Part shown: piece by piece, positions 20,457 to 31,725 of the stretch
Numbering within the stretch: the first letter of the stretch is position 1
How the letters are laid out: each line of letters opens with the position of its first letter
Origin: Galdieria partita
Taxonomy: Eukaryota > Rhodophyta > Bangiophyceae > Galdieriales > Galdieriaceae
Direction: 5' to 3'
Length of the DNA stretch: 64,000 nt
Assembly (NCBI GenBank): GCA_025991245.1
Contig: BQMJ01000009.1
Span: forward strand, 62,001 to 126,000
Program-made: the position numbers and the translations under genes
Notes under the pieces: model-generated
What the model saw: the letters and a program-made list of their open reading frames with translations, nothing else
The model's database searches: none
What the model was told of the DNA's origin: nothing

Positions 20457-23450
20457 CTAAGAACGCAAATTTTCCAATTTGGCTATAATATGTTTGCCAT
20501 AAGAATATTTCTTCAAATAAGGTATTTGTTCTTTCAATATACTGACTACTCGCTTCAAATGATCTTCATTGGCCACATCTAATATTCTTTGAACTACATA
20601 ATTCCCGAACTGGTCCCTCACTAAAGTAGACAATGGACAGTCTTCTACGGAATCTTTAACCAATAATACTTCAATGAAATCCACTCGTTGTATAGTACTT
20701 CCATACTGAAGACAACGTTCCACAACATTACTGGCAAATTTATGTTGTGCAAAGGCAACTAATTCATTCAACACAACTTTCATAATGACTGCTTTGTTGT
20801 CCTCATCACCTTTCTCCACGATATGTTGAATGACATAGTTACCATATTGATCACGAATCAAATCCCTAGCACAAGCCATTATTTCTGCCAAGATTTGTGC
20901 TTTGTGTTCCTTTGGACAGTGTTCCAATACTCTCTGAACGACTCGACATCCGTAAGCATGTTCTGCCAAGGCAACTGCTTGCCCTTTCACTGAATCAACA
21001 ATAAAAACAATGTTTTCTGGTTCGACCAACTCAATACATTTCTGAATGACATGGTTTCCATTCTGATCACGAATACACTGAAGGACATGACCATTCAATT
21101 CTTGTACCAACTGTGTTCGTTCTTTTCCTTTCAAAACTTCCAAGGCTTTTTGAACTACACGACAACCATACATATGCAAACTTAATGACAGCATACGACC
21201 TTCCAATTTCTTGGTTAACAACTGACGAATATTCTCATCACCATATTCCAGCAACTTCTGAACTACATAATTTCCAAAAACATCTATCACTAACCGATCT
21301 ATATCGGGACCTAACTCTGCAACAAGCGTCCTGATTTCATCCAAGCTCGAACCTTCTAGTTTTTGTTGAATAAACCGTGAACCGTGTTGATCTGAAGCAA
21401 ATTCTGCAACATGTCCTCGAATATCTGACAACTCCCAGTTGCGAACTGGTGAAGAAGAATTAAAAGCAGAAGGATACAACTGCGGAACTGACTGTGCATT
21501 CGAATTGGGACGTCCAACCAAACAAGTTTGACGAAACTCTTCTAAAAGTGGAGATCTCTTAGTTTCAACACTACTCGACTTTGGCAAGTATTCCTGCTCT
21601 ATCTTGGATTTCATTCCTCTGCGAGTCTTCCCTCCCCGTTTTGAAGGCGAAGTATGAAATGAGGATGCTACTATAGAATTATCTGCTCCCACTCTATTAT
21701 AAGAAGTTACATATGGCTTTGTATCTACTGTTCCCCTGTCCATAACGTGGCCTTGAGGGCTATAAGTACTTGGAAAAAACTTGGGAAATGAAGTGTTATT
21801 CATGGGATGACTGCTCCAGACTTCCCTGGATTGTCTTTCATTATTAGATGCTATGGTTACTCCAGGATTGAGATATAGAGGCGTCACTCCAGGAAATGAA
21901 ACACCAGTCATTGTAGGAGAGGCATAAAAGCCACTTCTTGAAGAAGGATTTCCAGCATTTGCAGCAACGGCAGCAGCAGCGTTATAAGCAGCAAACTGTG
22001 CAAATTGAGCTGCATATAATTGTTGTGAAGGTTGACCTAAATAGGATGAAGTAGAAACTGCATTATTCATATCCTTCATAAAGTGATTATCCTGTGATCC
22101 TATAAAAGGAGAAAAGCCTGTCTGATCTATAGTATCTAACCTTGAGTAGCCTTGAGAATTATCTACGGTCGAACTCGGAAAACGTCCAACATGAGAAAAT
22201 GCACTCATTTCTCTGGAAGAATATTCCATTCCTTTTGATGGAATCTTCCACGGAAGATTTTTAGTTTGTGAGTCCATCAATACTTCTTTTGCCGCAGAAG
22301 AGACTTGCCAAGGGTGTTCATTCTCCATACTGTCTTTTGTAATTCTGCGTGAAACTCGACCCCCATTGCTTACTCCCTCACCACCGACTCCTTGCACTAT
22401 CTTCTGTTCTCCTATCGACTGTTTGGTTGACTCGAGAGTTGATGCCACAACCTTCAAAGTATCTGTATCATAAAACTGAACATCCAACGAAGAATTCCTG
22501 TCGACTTGTTTTGTACGTTCAGTTGGAGGAGGTGAAGGACTGCCGGGAGCCAACGAATCACTACAGGCAATCTCTCCAAAAGACCGCACTCTTTCCACTG
22601 ATTTTCCTGGGGAAGAACTCGTTTGTTTGCGCAAAGTATTATTCGATAATGCAGGGGATGGAGTACGTGGAAAATCTTCTTGAATCCGATCCATTACACT
22701 TTTCGGCCAGGTACTACTTGCTGATGGACTAACCATGGAAGTATCTGAAGAAGATGAAGTATTCAGAGGCAAGTTGGACAACTCTATATTGGAATTCAGT
22801 TTGGATGACACTCGGTCTCCCACAGCACCAGGGGTTGAGGGGCGAATAGTTCCTGGTGCAGGAACTCGTCTGGCAATCACAGGCTGAGGTTGCTTTATAG
22901 CATGATCATTGTTGCTTACACTAGCGTTATCTTCTATTAAATCTTCTCCTTGGTTAAACTTGTCATTCGCGCTAGCTTGCTTCAAATCGTTCAAAAACTC
23001 CTTGCTATAGTTTTTCCCTCTCCTTTCTGAAGCAATGCGAAAGTCAGTATAGGATAAAAGTGGTTTAGGAAACCTTGGGTCGTTCCTCTTGTGTGTGTAG
23101 TAATACTCAAAATAGGCTGGATCCAGTCTCGGGTCATCCGGACGAACGCCTTCATAAACAGTCTCCAAAGAAACGTCCTCTTCCTCTCCCAACTTGCCAT
23201 TGTTTCCAAACAAGTCAAAAGTTGAAAAGAACAGGGAGGGTGGCGCAGACGACGACCTCATGGTTTCCAACCTCCTCCTTTCCTCATCTGCTATAAAAGG
23301 TGAGTTGGTAGCTGGCAATTGACAGGTTGCGTCCTGTGCCGAAACATCTTTTAGTTCTTGATCCAGATCTCCTATATTGTTATCCAAATGTAACAGTTTA
23401 ATCCCTAGCAACGTTCTTTCAGGGTCACTGTTTCCAGAGTCCACATTCAT
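20457..23450 (-). CDS. Pumilio-family RNA-binding protein (PUF)
   Basis: PUF proteins bind 3' UTR motifs and repress mRNAs through deadenylation. This is one 997-residue exon. The last ~340 residues are the Pumilio homology domain with eight repeats whose base-reading cores are SRFIQQ, NYVVQK, CRVVQK, NHVIQK, CRVVQR, NYVIQH, SNVVER and NYVVQR. By the known PUF code these read, from repeat 8 to 1, U-G-U-A-U-A-U-A, the canonical Pumilio site. The ~650-residue N-terminus is low-complexity (Ser, Asn, Pro, Gln, an alanine-rich stretch) as in other Pumilios, and it holds a PxFP-type aromatic segment and a conserved-looking DDPRLDPAYFEYYY near residue 105. Likely cytosolic. Confidence 0.95.
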   Translation of the reverse strand: MNVDSGNSDPERTLLGIKLLHLDNNIGDLDQELKDVSAQDATCQLPATNSPFIADEERRRLETMRSSSAPPSLFFSTFDLFGNNGKLGEEEDVSLETVYEGVRPDDPRLDPAYFEYYYTHKRNDPRFPKPLLSYTDFRIASERRGKNYSKEFLNDLKQASANDKFNQGEDLIEDNASVSNNDHAIKQPQPVIARRVPAPGTIRPSTPGAVGDRVSSKLNSNIELSNLPLNTSSSSDTSMVSPSASSTWPKSVMDRIQEDFPRTPSPALSNNTLRKQTSSSPGKSVERVRSFGEIACSDSLAPGSPSPPPTERTKQVDRNSSLDVQFYDTDTLKVVASTLESTKQSIGEQKIVQGVGGEGVSNGGRVSRRITKDSMENEHPWQVSSAAKEVLMDSQTKNLPWKIPSKGMEYSSREMSAFSHVGRFPSSTVDNSQGYSRLDTIDQTGFSPFIGSQDNHFMKDMNNAVSTSSYLGQPSQQLYAAQFAQFAAYNAAAAVAANAGNPSSRSGFYASPTMTGVSFPGVTPLYLNPGVTIASNNERQSREVWSSHPMNNTSFPKFFPSTYSPQGHVMDRGTVDTKPYVTSYNRVGADNSIVASSFHTSPSKRGGKTRRGMKSKIEQEYLPKSSSVETKRSPLLEEFRQTCLVGRPNSNAQSVPQLYPSAFNSSSPVRNWELSDIRGHVAEFASDQHGSRFIQQKLEGSSLDEIRTLVAELGPDIDRLVIDVFGNYVVQKLLEYGDENIRQLLTKKLEGRMLSLSLHMYGCRVVQKALEVLKGKERTQLVQELNGHVLQCIRDQNGNHVIQKCIELVEPENIVFIVDSVKGQAVALAEHAYGCRVVQRVLEHCPKEHKAQILAEIMACARDLIRDQYGNYVIQHIVEKGDEDNKAVIMKVVLNELVAFAQHKFASNVVERCLQYGSTIQRVDFIEVLLVKDSVEDCPLSTLVRDQFGNYVVQRILDVANEDHLKRVVSILKEQIPYLKKYSYGKHIIAKLENLRS

Positions 23451-24235
23451 CGTTTCCAGTTAATAGGGTCTTAGGAAGATAGCCAATGTATGTTTCGGGA
23501 GTAAAATAATACGCAATGTACAGAAAAGAGGCCACTAAGGGTGATAAGTTTCCTTTCTCTCCCTTTCCGTACCCTTGCACTTTGTAACCCACCTGCTATG
23601 TACAGACTGTACAAGGAGTCGTTGCAAACTGGTTGGCACTGCCTCAAATAGACGTATAGTTTAATCAACAAAACGTTCCTTATTGAGGGTTTTGAAATAA
23701 CTCGCTTGTGGTAACGCGTGTCCTGGTTAGCTGGGAATGCAGGTCAACCAGCATCCGAAACCCCTTAACAGAAAATGCAATGCGGCGCTTTTCTCAAAAA
23801 GGGGAAATCAAAGTGCCTCAATTGCAAGTCCGTCTAGTGGGGGATATTCTTCAACTTGCACACACTCCTGAACTCTTTCATACACAAGTGGGTTTGAACT
23901 CGTTACAGAATGTATATTGTGTTATATCTTATATAAATATGGCTGTGTAGATAACCATAAAAACTTTTTTCAAAGCCTCTTTATTTGGTTCTTCCATATT
24001 GCTTCTTCCCAGAAACCGAAATTGAATAAGAAATGAAGAGCGCATCATAGTGAGGATATGGGACCGCATGATTGGGCGCCAAAACTTGAATTTTTCTTGT
24101 GGGAGGGAATAACGTTCCAGTTTCTCGTCATATATCCTTGCGCATATCCTCTACTCTCATACTACAGAGTTGAACGAATATTTTGCGGATGACCTTTTTA
24201 GATACCCATAAGCAACCGTTATTTGTTTCTCATCC
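23451..24235. other. Divergent promoter region, Pumilio / Polo-like kinase
   Basis: A 785-bp gap between two outward-facing genes. It contains an ACGCGT hexamer (about 23715-23720) and an E2F-type element at 24075-24084. There is no RNA gene, repeat or convincing reading frame. Confidence 0.5.
24075..24084. promoter_or_regulatory. Candidate E2F/DP site upstream of Polo-like kinase
   Basis: GGCGCCAAAA (reverse complement TTTTGGCGCC) matches the E2F consensus TTTSSCGC exactly and lies about 150 bp upstream of the Polo-like kinase start codon, a gene usually induced in the cell cycle. The same 10-mer occurs elsewhere in the window in coding DNA, so this rests on position as much as sequence. 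Confidence 0.45.
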
Positions 24236-26479
24236 ATGATATCTTCTCAAGAGCAACAAAAGCAAGAGATTGCAAAAACTCCAACTGGAAACAAAGAAAA
24301 CGAAGGACTTACTCTACAAGGAGTACAAGTAGCTCTAGAGAGTGTTCCAACAAAAAGTGTGTTGAATGCTGTCAACTATAACAACCCTTACTCCAAGTAT
24401 GCCCAACTATTTCGTAGAGAACAGGCCACTTCCTCTCAAAATGATACTACAGCCAAGCAATATATAGAAGAAAGAAAAGTACACAATGGGACAATAGGTG
24501 AAGTAATAAGAAAATTTGAAAAAGGAAGGCTGCTCGGAAAGGGAGGCTTTGCCAAAGTTTATCATTTAACCGATATTCATACCCATCAAAAGTACGCTGG
24601 CAAGATAATTCCCAAAAATGCCATTCGAAAAGAAAGCGCTAAGCAAAAGTTGATTTCGGAAATTCGAATTCATCGAGAATTGAGACATCGGCACATTGTA
24701 AAGTTTGAAAGTTGCTTTGAAGATCAAGAAAATGTATATATAGTACTAGAACTGTGTCCTAATGGTACCATTATGGATATGGTCAGGCAGAGACAACGAT
24801 TAACAGAATATGAAACGAAATATTTTATGATTCAAATTTTGGATGCTGTTCGTTATATGCATCGGGAGTGTTTAGTTATTCATCGGGATTTGAAATTGGG
24901 AAACTTTTTCTTAGATGAAAATATGGAAGTAAAAATAGGAGATTTCGGTCTGGCTGCTCAATTGAGCAGTGACAAGGAACGTAAAAGAACCATATGCGGA
25001 ACGCCAAACTACATAGCACCTGAAATACTATCCGGTAAGGAAGGACACTCCTTTGAAGTAGATATTTGGAGCACTGGAGTCGTCCTTTATACGATGTTGG
25101 TTGGAAAGCCTCCATTCGAAACTTCTGATGTAAGAAGTACATACAAAAGAATCAAAGAAAATATTTATAGTATACCTGAAAGATTAGATTTATCAACCAG
25201 CGCAATTGAACTCATCGGATCTATCTTAAATTCTGATCCAGCAAAAAGATTGAGTCTCGATGAGATTCGCTCTCATCCTTTCTTTGATGATAAGATTCCT
25301 CGCGCTTTAAGCGTACAAGCATTAAAGTCGACTCCTATGTTTGAAGAGTCGGAACTTATCGAACGAAGCAAAGATTCTTCAAACAACAAGAAAGGACGAG
25401 AAAATCGACGACAGGTTGTCGTTGGATCTACGGGTTTATGGAATGACGTTATTCAATCGATATCTCAAGACCAAAGAGCTCCTCTACAAAAATTACAACA
25501 ACAAATGAAAACTACAAGAAACACAGACAATTCGGAAAAGCTGCATCAAGCATTGGAGAAGCATCTTCAACTCAACGATAATACGGAGTCCAAGTCTTCA
25601 GAGTCCCACGAGGCTCGCAGCAAGAATATGGGTACATTGTGCGGTAATCACAGAGTTATAGATACTCAGTCAGAAGACGATGAACAAGTGGTTTTGAACA
25701 AAGCTCGTGAACAGCTGACATCAAGTTTTGCATTATTGAAAAGCGCTGAACAAAGTCCGCTTGGGTTTACTTCAAGTTTAAACAGCAACGATGGAACAAC
25801 AAGTGGGTCACCATCCTTTCAGTCTCCGGTCAATGCACTTACTGGAGGAGCTTGGATATGTAAGTGGCTTGATTATTCGAAAAAGTATGGATTAGGCTAC
25901 CAAACTTGTTTGGGTTCGGTTGGAGTATGTTTCAACGATGGAACCAAAATTCTTATGGAGAAAGGGCCACAGAATTGGATTCATTATATGAAACGAACCG
26001 ACTCTCGTAACGAAAAAAACGAGAATAAGTGGATAAAGATGACAATGGAAGAATATCCTCCTGAGTTACAGAAGAAAGTGAAGCTTCTTATTCACTTTCG
26101 AAATTATATGCTTGATCATACTCCCAAAGGTCAAGAGGACCCTTTAATATCTCCTGAGAGTTCATTTCAAAATACAGACACATCGAGTGAAAGTTGTGGA
26201 GCCAAAGATGCAACACGTCCAGTTTATATAAAGACCTGGTTTCGTTCTTCATTTGCTATTATTTTTCGTCTAAGCAATCGAAATATTCAGGTAGACTTTA
26301 GTGATGGAACTGAAGTCATTTTATCTCCAGAAGTTCATGTCGTTACTTATCGAGGAAAGGATGGACGAAGAAATAGTTATCAACAAGGGCATCTTCCCAG
26401 TCAACCTGAGATGCTCAAACGACTGCGAGTTGTTATGGATCTCTTACAAGAAATGTTAAATAGAAAACCATCGCAGTAA
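24236..26479 (+). CDS. PLK: Polo-like kinase
   Basis: A mitotic Ser/Thr kinase with C-terminal polo boxes, single exon, 747 residues. The kinase domain (about residues 98-355) is complete: GKGGFAKVYHL loop, VIHRDLKLGNFFLD, IGDFGLAAQL, the activation segment RTICGTPNYIAPE with the conserved Thr, and DIWSTGVVLYTML. Polo box 1 starts at WICKWLDYSKKYGLGYQ (residue ~540) and keeps the Trp. Polo box 2 (about residues 665-747) contains VDFSDGTEVIL, where human PLK1 has the His and Lys of the phosphopeptide pincer; here these positions are Gly691 and Glu693. An E2F-type site lies upstream. A possible AATAAA poly(A) signal is at 26492-26497, just before the convergent TRAPPC9 gene. Land plants lack this family. 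Confidence 0.95.
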   Translation: MISSQEQQKQEIAKTPTGNKENEGLTLQGVQVALESVPTKSVLNAVNYNNPYSKYAQLFRREQATSSQNDTTAKQYIEERKVHNGTIGEVIRKFEKGRLLGKGGFAKVYHLTDIHTHQKYAGKIIPKNAIRKESAKQKLISEIRIHRELRHRHIVKFESCFEDQENVYIVLELCPNGTIMDMVRQRQRLTEYETKYFMIQILDAVRYMHRECLVIHRDLKLGNFFLDENMEVKIGDFGLAAQLSSDKERKRTICGTPNYIAPEILSGKEGHSFEVDIWSTGVVLYTMLVGKPPFETSDVRSTYKRIKENIYSIPERLDLSTSAIELIGSILNSDPAKRLSLDEIRSHPFFDDKIPRALSVQALKSTPMFEESELIERSKDSSNNKKGRENRRQVVVGSTGLWNDVIQSISQDQRAPLQKLQQQMKTTRNTDNSEKLHQALEKHLQLNDNTESKSSESHEARSKNMGTLCGNHRVIDTQSEDDEQVVLNKAREQLTSSFALLKSAEQSPLGFTSSLNSNDGTTSGSPSFQSPVNALTGGAWICKWLDYSKKYGLGYQTCLGSVGVCFNDGTKILMEKGPQNWIHYMKRTDSRNEKNENKWIKMTMEEYPPELQKKVKLLIHFRNYMLDHTPKGQEDPLISPESSFQNTDTSSESCGAKDATRPVYIKTWFRSSFAIIFRLSNRNIQVDFSDGTEVILSPEVHVVTYRGKDGRRNSYQQGHLPSQPEMLKRLRVVMDLLQEMLNRKPSQ

Positions 26480-26509
26480 TCAGTTATTGGCAATAAATCA
26501 ATTTCATTT

Positions 26510-29500
26510 CTATTCTTCTACGTGTTGTACTTCAATCAGTGCTTTAGTTCTCAAAGTTTTCCATGGACTAGAGGATGATGCAAGATAAGCAACCAAATAA
26601 TAACTGCCACTAGATACGAATTCGACTTGTATGGAATGTATCACTTTTTCTCCCGGCGAAATATTTCCACATTCCACATTTTCCCATTGTCCAGCTCCAT
26701 ATACTCCATGAAACATCACATCCGTCCAAGTACCACAAGTTGCCTGTTCCATTTTCAATGAAAGACACAAATCTTCTGGAAAAGATTGCCACCAACAATT
26801 GGTCACATGAATTTCCACTTCAACAGGTACATGACATGGCACTTTGAAGATGCTACTCTTCTGTTGAGCCTTGGAATAAATAAATTCAATCTCAGCTCGA
26901 GGTAAAATGACGTCAGCATCCAGACAAGTGGATAGACGAGAAGATATCCTTAACGGGGTCTTTCCAGACTTTTTAGTCAAAGGACATTCCCAATGAAACT
27001 CCAAATGTGAAGTAAGTATTCCAATTGCTTTGTCAGAAAAAGAGTCGTTTCCAATGCATTCTTTCGCAGCTTGTCTCAATAGCGATAATAGTTTTGCAGA
27101 AGGAACAAACGATATTCTTTGACATTCATCAGGTTCCAAATGCAATCCTGTCACACAAGTTTCCGTTGGACTAGTAATATTCAAATTCATCGGAGCTCCT
27201 ATCCAATTATCAAGTTCCAATACTAGTTGATAACACAAATGTTCAGCTTCAACCATCAAAACATCAGCTGTTTTGGTTATGCCTATAAAAGATGCTACCA
27301 ATGAAGGTTTCATCATCCAAGAACAAGTAAAGGATAACATCTTTTGAATCTCTTTTTGATGGATAGCTTGGCAACTTAATTCTAACTTACAGGGGAATGA
27401 CTGATTTTCTACGAAATATTGAGGAGATACAGAAACTGAAGAGAACAAACAACGACACTGTTGACAAAATGTATTCTGAAATGAGTTGCTCTCAAAGTTT
27501 GTCAATTGAGAGACCAATTGTTGTAGAATGTGATTCATTTCTTCTTCTTCGTATTCTAAAGCTCCATTTGTTCCGTGTTGTTGCAATTCCAACTTCCATT
27601 CTATTGGTTGGACAATATGTTCTTGGCTCATTTTCAGTCCAATATTTAGAGTTACCACTTCACCATCCCAAAAGACACAATTATTTTGTACAAGCCTCCA
27701 ATCCGAATGATTATCTTCGTTCAAGTTACCAGAATGGATACTAGATAATAAAATATGTGCCTCGATTGTTGGAATAGGCGAAATAATTTCTAGAAACACA
27801 AATTGACTTTCATCCAACAACAAGTCAACACAGATTCTATTCCATAGCCTTCCTAAGAAGCCTACAATACAAAAATAGCCTGTTTTTTCTGCTTTCAAAG
27901 TAATCGGAATAATCTGCTCTCCTTGAGATAATAGAAATGGCAGACTACGTATCGAAAAAATATCCGACTTCCTTTGATCACTTAATAAATGACATTCATC
28001 GTCAACCATACAAACCAATATCTCCAAAATTTCCAATGGAATAGCACTCTTCAGTTCATTATACAAGTTAAAGACAAACTAATTTACAGTCATTTGGCAG
28101 CCAAATGAATTTGAATAGGATTATCTTACCTCGTATTCTTTGCCCTTCTCAATGTATATCATACAAGGAGAACTGGATACAACTACTTGTGAATTGTTTT
28201 CTGGCTTGTTCATAAAAGGTGAATAAATAAAGGGATTAGAAGACAATCTCTTTTGAGGTGATGGAGAAGGTGATACACGAAGGGTTGGTGAAGAAGGATG
28301 TGATTCACATCTTTGTATATGAGATTCCTTCTCAGAGCAAGTTTTGTGTATATTCAAAAAATGAATGAAATGTCCACAAGATTTCTTGATACGAATCGAT
28401 AATGGATATCTTAGCATCCAGGCAATAATTTTGGCATCTTCTGTAGTTACTTTAGACATTTCATCCCAAGGCGAAGTGTATTTTGAAGTTTCCAATGCCT
28501 TCAAACATGACCATAAACAAAGTGAAGAATGCCCCGAAGCCCTCGACGAAGAAGCAGTTTCTAATAAAGCCAATCGTATAAGACAAGGCCATATCATCAA
28601 GTCCTTACGAGTGCCATCCTTTTGTATCGTTCGGTCATCGCCATTGCATAATACACTTTCTTTGATTCCTAAAGAATAATGATGATCCCTACTCACCGTC
28701 TCTTGGTCTTCCAACATAGGAGAGCCTTTTAGACCAAATAAGCGAATTACTTGTTGAATAATAGTTATTGCTGAAAGACTATCACCTTGACGCCTCAATC
28801 CAACGGCTTCTCTCCAGAAATAAAAACTTGCCTTCCTCCAACAACCTGCCTGTAAATATGCAAAGCCTATCAATCCGAGCAATCTGATTCTCTTGTCTTC
28901 TTCAGCACCATTTGGGTAACGAATGGGCATCTTCTCCAATGCTTCACTTGCATTCTGTAACCAGAGCAAATGTTCCGAATGTCTACCAGTTTCTGATAAA
29001 AAGTTGGCCAATCTCAAACAGGCAAACATTTCCATAAAAATGGCTCTCTTCTTTCGGTATAATTTACAAACTTCATCATAACGTTGAATTACTTGTGATA
29101 TCAGATCTCTATTTTCTGGTTGAACTTCTACAACATTCGCTATCCCTGAAAGTGTAGTAAAGTCACGTCCTAAGAGAATAGCACAAGCACAAGTTCCTTC
29201 AATAGCTCCAGCTAACCATAACCAGTCACTGTTCGCTCTGGCAGCAGCTGCACAAGCAGAATACTTCATAAAGGATTTATGATAATTACCACTCATCAGA
29301 TAGAAATCCCCAAAGTACTTATCCAAACGAGATGCTCTTCTACGCACCAGTTTGGAAAACTTCTCTGCTGCCTTGTCGGCATCCATTGGTGACACTATCA
29401 AGTCAGCACTAGTCATCCATCTACGGAGCCAAAAGTCTATAGTTTGATGAATATCTGTTGTAAAGGATGTCAACCATGAAGATAGCCAATTCTTCAAATT

Positions 29501-30382
29501 AGAATCAGCCAGTTCCTTTCTACTGAGATATTGTAAGGGTATTGACGAAACATGATCTCCACCACTTGACATAGTCGAAACGGATGATGTTGATACATTT
29601 GCAAAAGTGTTGTCTAAATTTGAAACGGAAGCACTTCTACTATGAGAAGTTTGAGAGGCCGTTTTGTTGACTGAGTTGTCTTCTTCACTTGAACTATCAC
29701 CTCCATTTCCAGTGGCAGAATAGGTCGACATATCGTTTCGTGACGTTTCCTTTGGATAAGAACTTGAACTTTCAAAGTCATCTTTTAGACTTTCGGCTTC
29801 TACTGAAGCAATATCCAGTGAAGTCAATTCTTCTTCTACTTGGTTCCATACTTTTTCTGAATATTTGAGGTCCTGTTCCGTTCGAACTGTTGTCTTATCA
29901 TCTTGAATAGCCAAGCACCTCATAACTACTGGTTGCTGTTTCCTCAATGGTTTGCAAACTTCTGCAAGTTCTTGTTGAATTTTGGCGCCATGTGTCTGGT
30001 TACTTGCATTCCATTCCGAAACTTGTGCTATCCCAATGACACCCCAACTACGTCTAGAAAGTTGAAACGTTTCCCAATCTGAACTAGGCAACTGTATTCT
30101 ACCATCTTTGTCTTGTGAACAAAGTTGAAATTGAAATCGGTAAACTCCTATTTCTTCTCCACTTGACGCTACACGGCTTGTACTTTTCTCTTGATGGGTG
30201 CTCGTTGTGGGAGGCAAAGCTTCTGAATGACTCCTCCATCGTTGTGAGAAACTTAGTCTCACAATGGAATAGTTTTCAAGTTCCGAAAGACATTGTTTTA
30301 CCAACTCTTTGGAAACATTTCCAATAGGAACCACAAAAACTCTTGTGTTTCCCAAGTCACGAATAGAACTAGCTACTTCCAT
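26510..30382 (-). CDS. TRAPPII complex subunit TRAPPC9/Trs120
   Basis: Trs120/TRAPPC9 is a specific subunit of the TRAPPII tether and Rab exchange factor at the late Golgi. Two exons (30382-28130, 28078-26510) give 1273 residues, near the family length. The N-terminus (RDLGNTRVFVVPIGNVSKELV, then SELENYSIVRLSF) is the typical Trs120 opening. A low-complexity Ser-rich linker (about residues 200-290) precedes a helical TPR-like middle (YLMSGNYHKSFMKYSACAAAARAN; LWLAGAIEGTCACAILLGRD). The C-terminal half consists of beta-sandwich segments (VEIHVTNCWWQSFPEDLCL). The only intron is 51 nt with GT-AG ends. Detailed similarity beyond the N-terminus and the middle is weaker by eye. Confidence 0.85.
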
Positions 30383-30505
30383 ATTATTATCTCACCAATC
30401 AAGTTTTTGTGCCAATCAACCAACAACTCAACATTCAACTCATCTTTTTTCAAAAAATATTCCAAAAAGAAACGAAATGAGATACGTTTTGTCAACTGGA
30501 CCAAC

Positions 30506-31725
30506 ATGGAAAAGACGCCAAGGCAAACACTTCCACCAGTTCTATGTGCAGGTATGCACTCTGTAGACCTTTTATTAATCAACTCGGATATTCCAAAGAC
30601 TCCTGAATCAGTTGTATTCTTTGAAAAGTATATTCATGTCCCTGGAGGTTCGGTTTACAATACTGCAAAGGGTTTCGTGTTGTTAGGCATTCCGGTCAAA
30701 GTTCTTACCAAAGTAAGCTTTATAGTGTATTTCATAGGATCAGTTATTCCCTATAGGATTGGAATGCGTTTTAGGTTGGTAATGACGAGAATGGCCGTCG
30801 TTTTATAAAGGAGCTAGAAAGTTTGGGAATCGATACTTGTGATGTAAGGATGGATGACTCGAAAAGCACTTGTCTATCAGTCTTGCCAGTTTATTACAAC
30901 GGTGGAAGAGGCGCTTTTAGTCACTTGGGTACAAATACAACTATTCAAGTGGATGATTTATTGGATGACAAACTAAGACTAGCGTTGCAGAAGAAGAAGA
31001 CAATGGAGAGCAATGAGTCAAGTATTCCTCCCTATTGGGTTTATCACTATGGATATCCTCATATGGTTACTCAAGTACAAGGCGAAATATTAGCTCAACA
31101 TTTTCAATCCATTCGTTCGTTGGGAATAACGATTGCTTTGGATATGAATGGAGCCAATACCAACGATGAAGGAATCGTACATTCTGCTCTTGAGTCGGTT
31201 GGAATATTTCACGTCAATATAGAAGAAGCCATTGCACTATCAGGAAAACATCCACAACATTTAGAAAGAAATTCTACTAACAAACCTTTAGAAGACCGAG
31301 TCAACTTTCAGCAAGTCAAAGATATCGCCGACTACTTTCATGATTTGGGAGTTGCTTTGGTAGCCATTACTTTAGGGCCTCGCGGAGCTTTTCTTTCTAC
31401 ACATCCAAATGTTGAAATACTGAAAAAGAATATTCCTTGTTTTCCTTATTTGCCAAAAGGAACTCAAGTGTTTCGACCCAACTTTCAAACTAAAGGTACT
31501 ATTAATGGAGTTGGAGCCGGTGATACATTTACAGCTGGTTTATTGGCTATGCTTTTATATCAAAAACAGATCCAATCTTCAAGTCTCAACTTGGAACTGT
31601 TGACAGATGTTGGTTTGGCTGCTGCCATGCAAAGAATTGATTCCGGTACTCAACCAAAAACACTTGTGGAACTTATTCAACAACTCGATAAGATGCCACG
31701 AGCTTCTTCCGTTCAGCCACTTTGA
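30506..31725 (+). CDS. PfkB-family carbohydrate kinase
   Basis: A ribokinase-fold sugar kinase of 385 residues in two exons (30506-30712, 30775-31725). The N-terminal substrate motif is VPGGSVYNTAKGFVLLG with VLTKVGND across the intron; the C-terminal ATP/anion-hole signature is NGVGAGDTFTAGLLAML, with the catalytic Asp. The middle has IALDMNGANTND and FHVNIEEAIALSG, as in ribokinase and ketohexokinase relatives. The phosphate acceptor cannot be told. There is no convincing transit peptide from the ATG used; frame is open further upstream. Its last 13 nt overlap the end of the convergent TFIP11 gene. Confidence 0.88.

Noticed and set aside
29980-29989. TTTTGGCGCC E2F-type 10-mer inside TRAPPC9, and the same at 38152-38161 inside RRP12
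   Set aside because: Both lie within coding exons far from any start codon and are explained by codons; kept only as a caution on the promoter sites.
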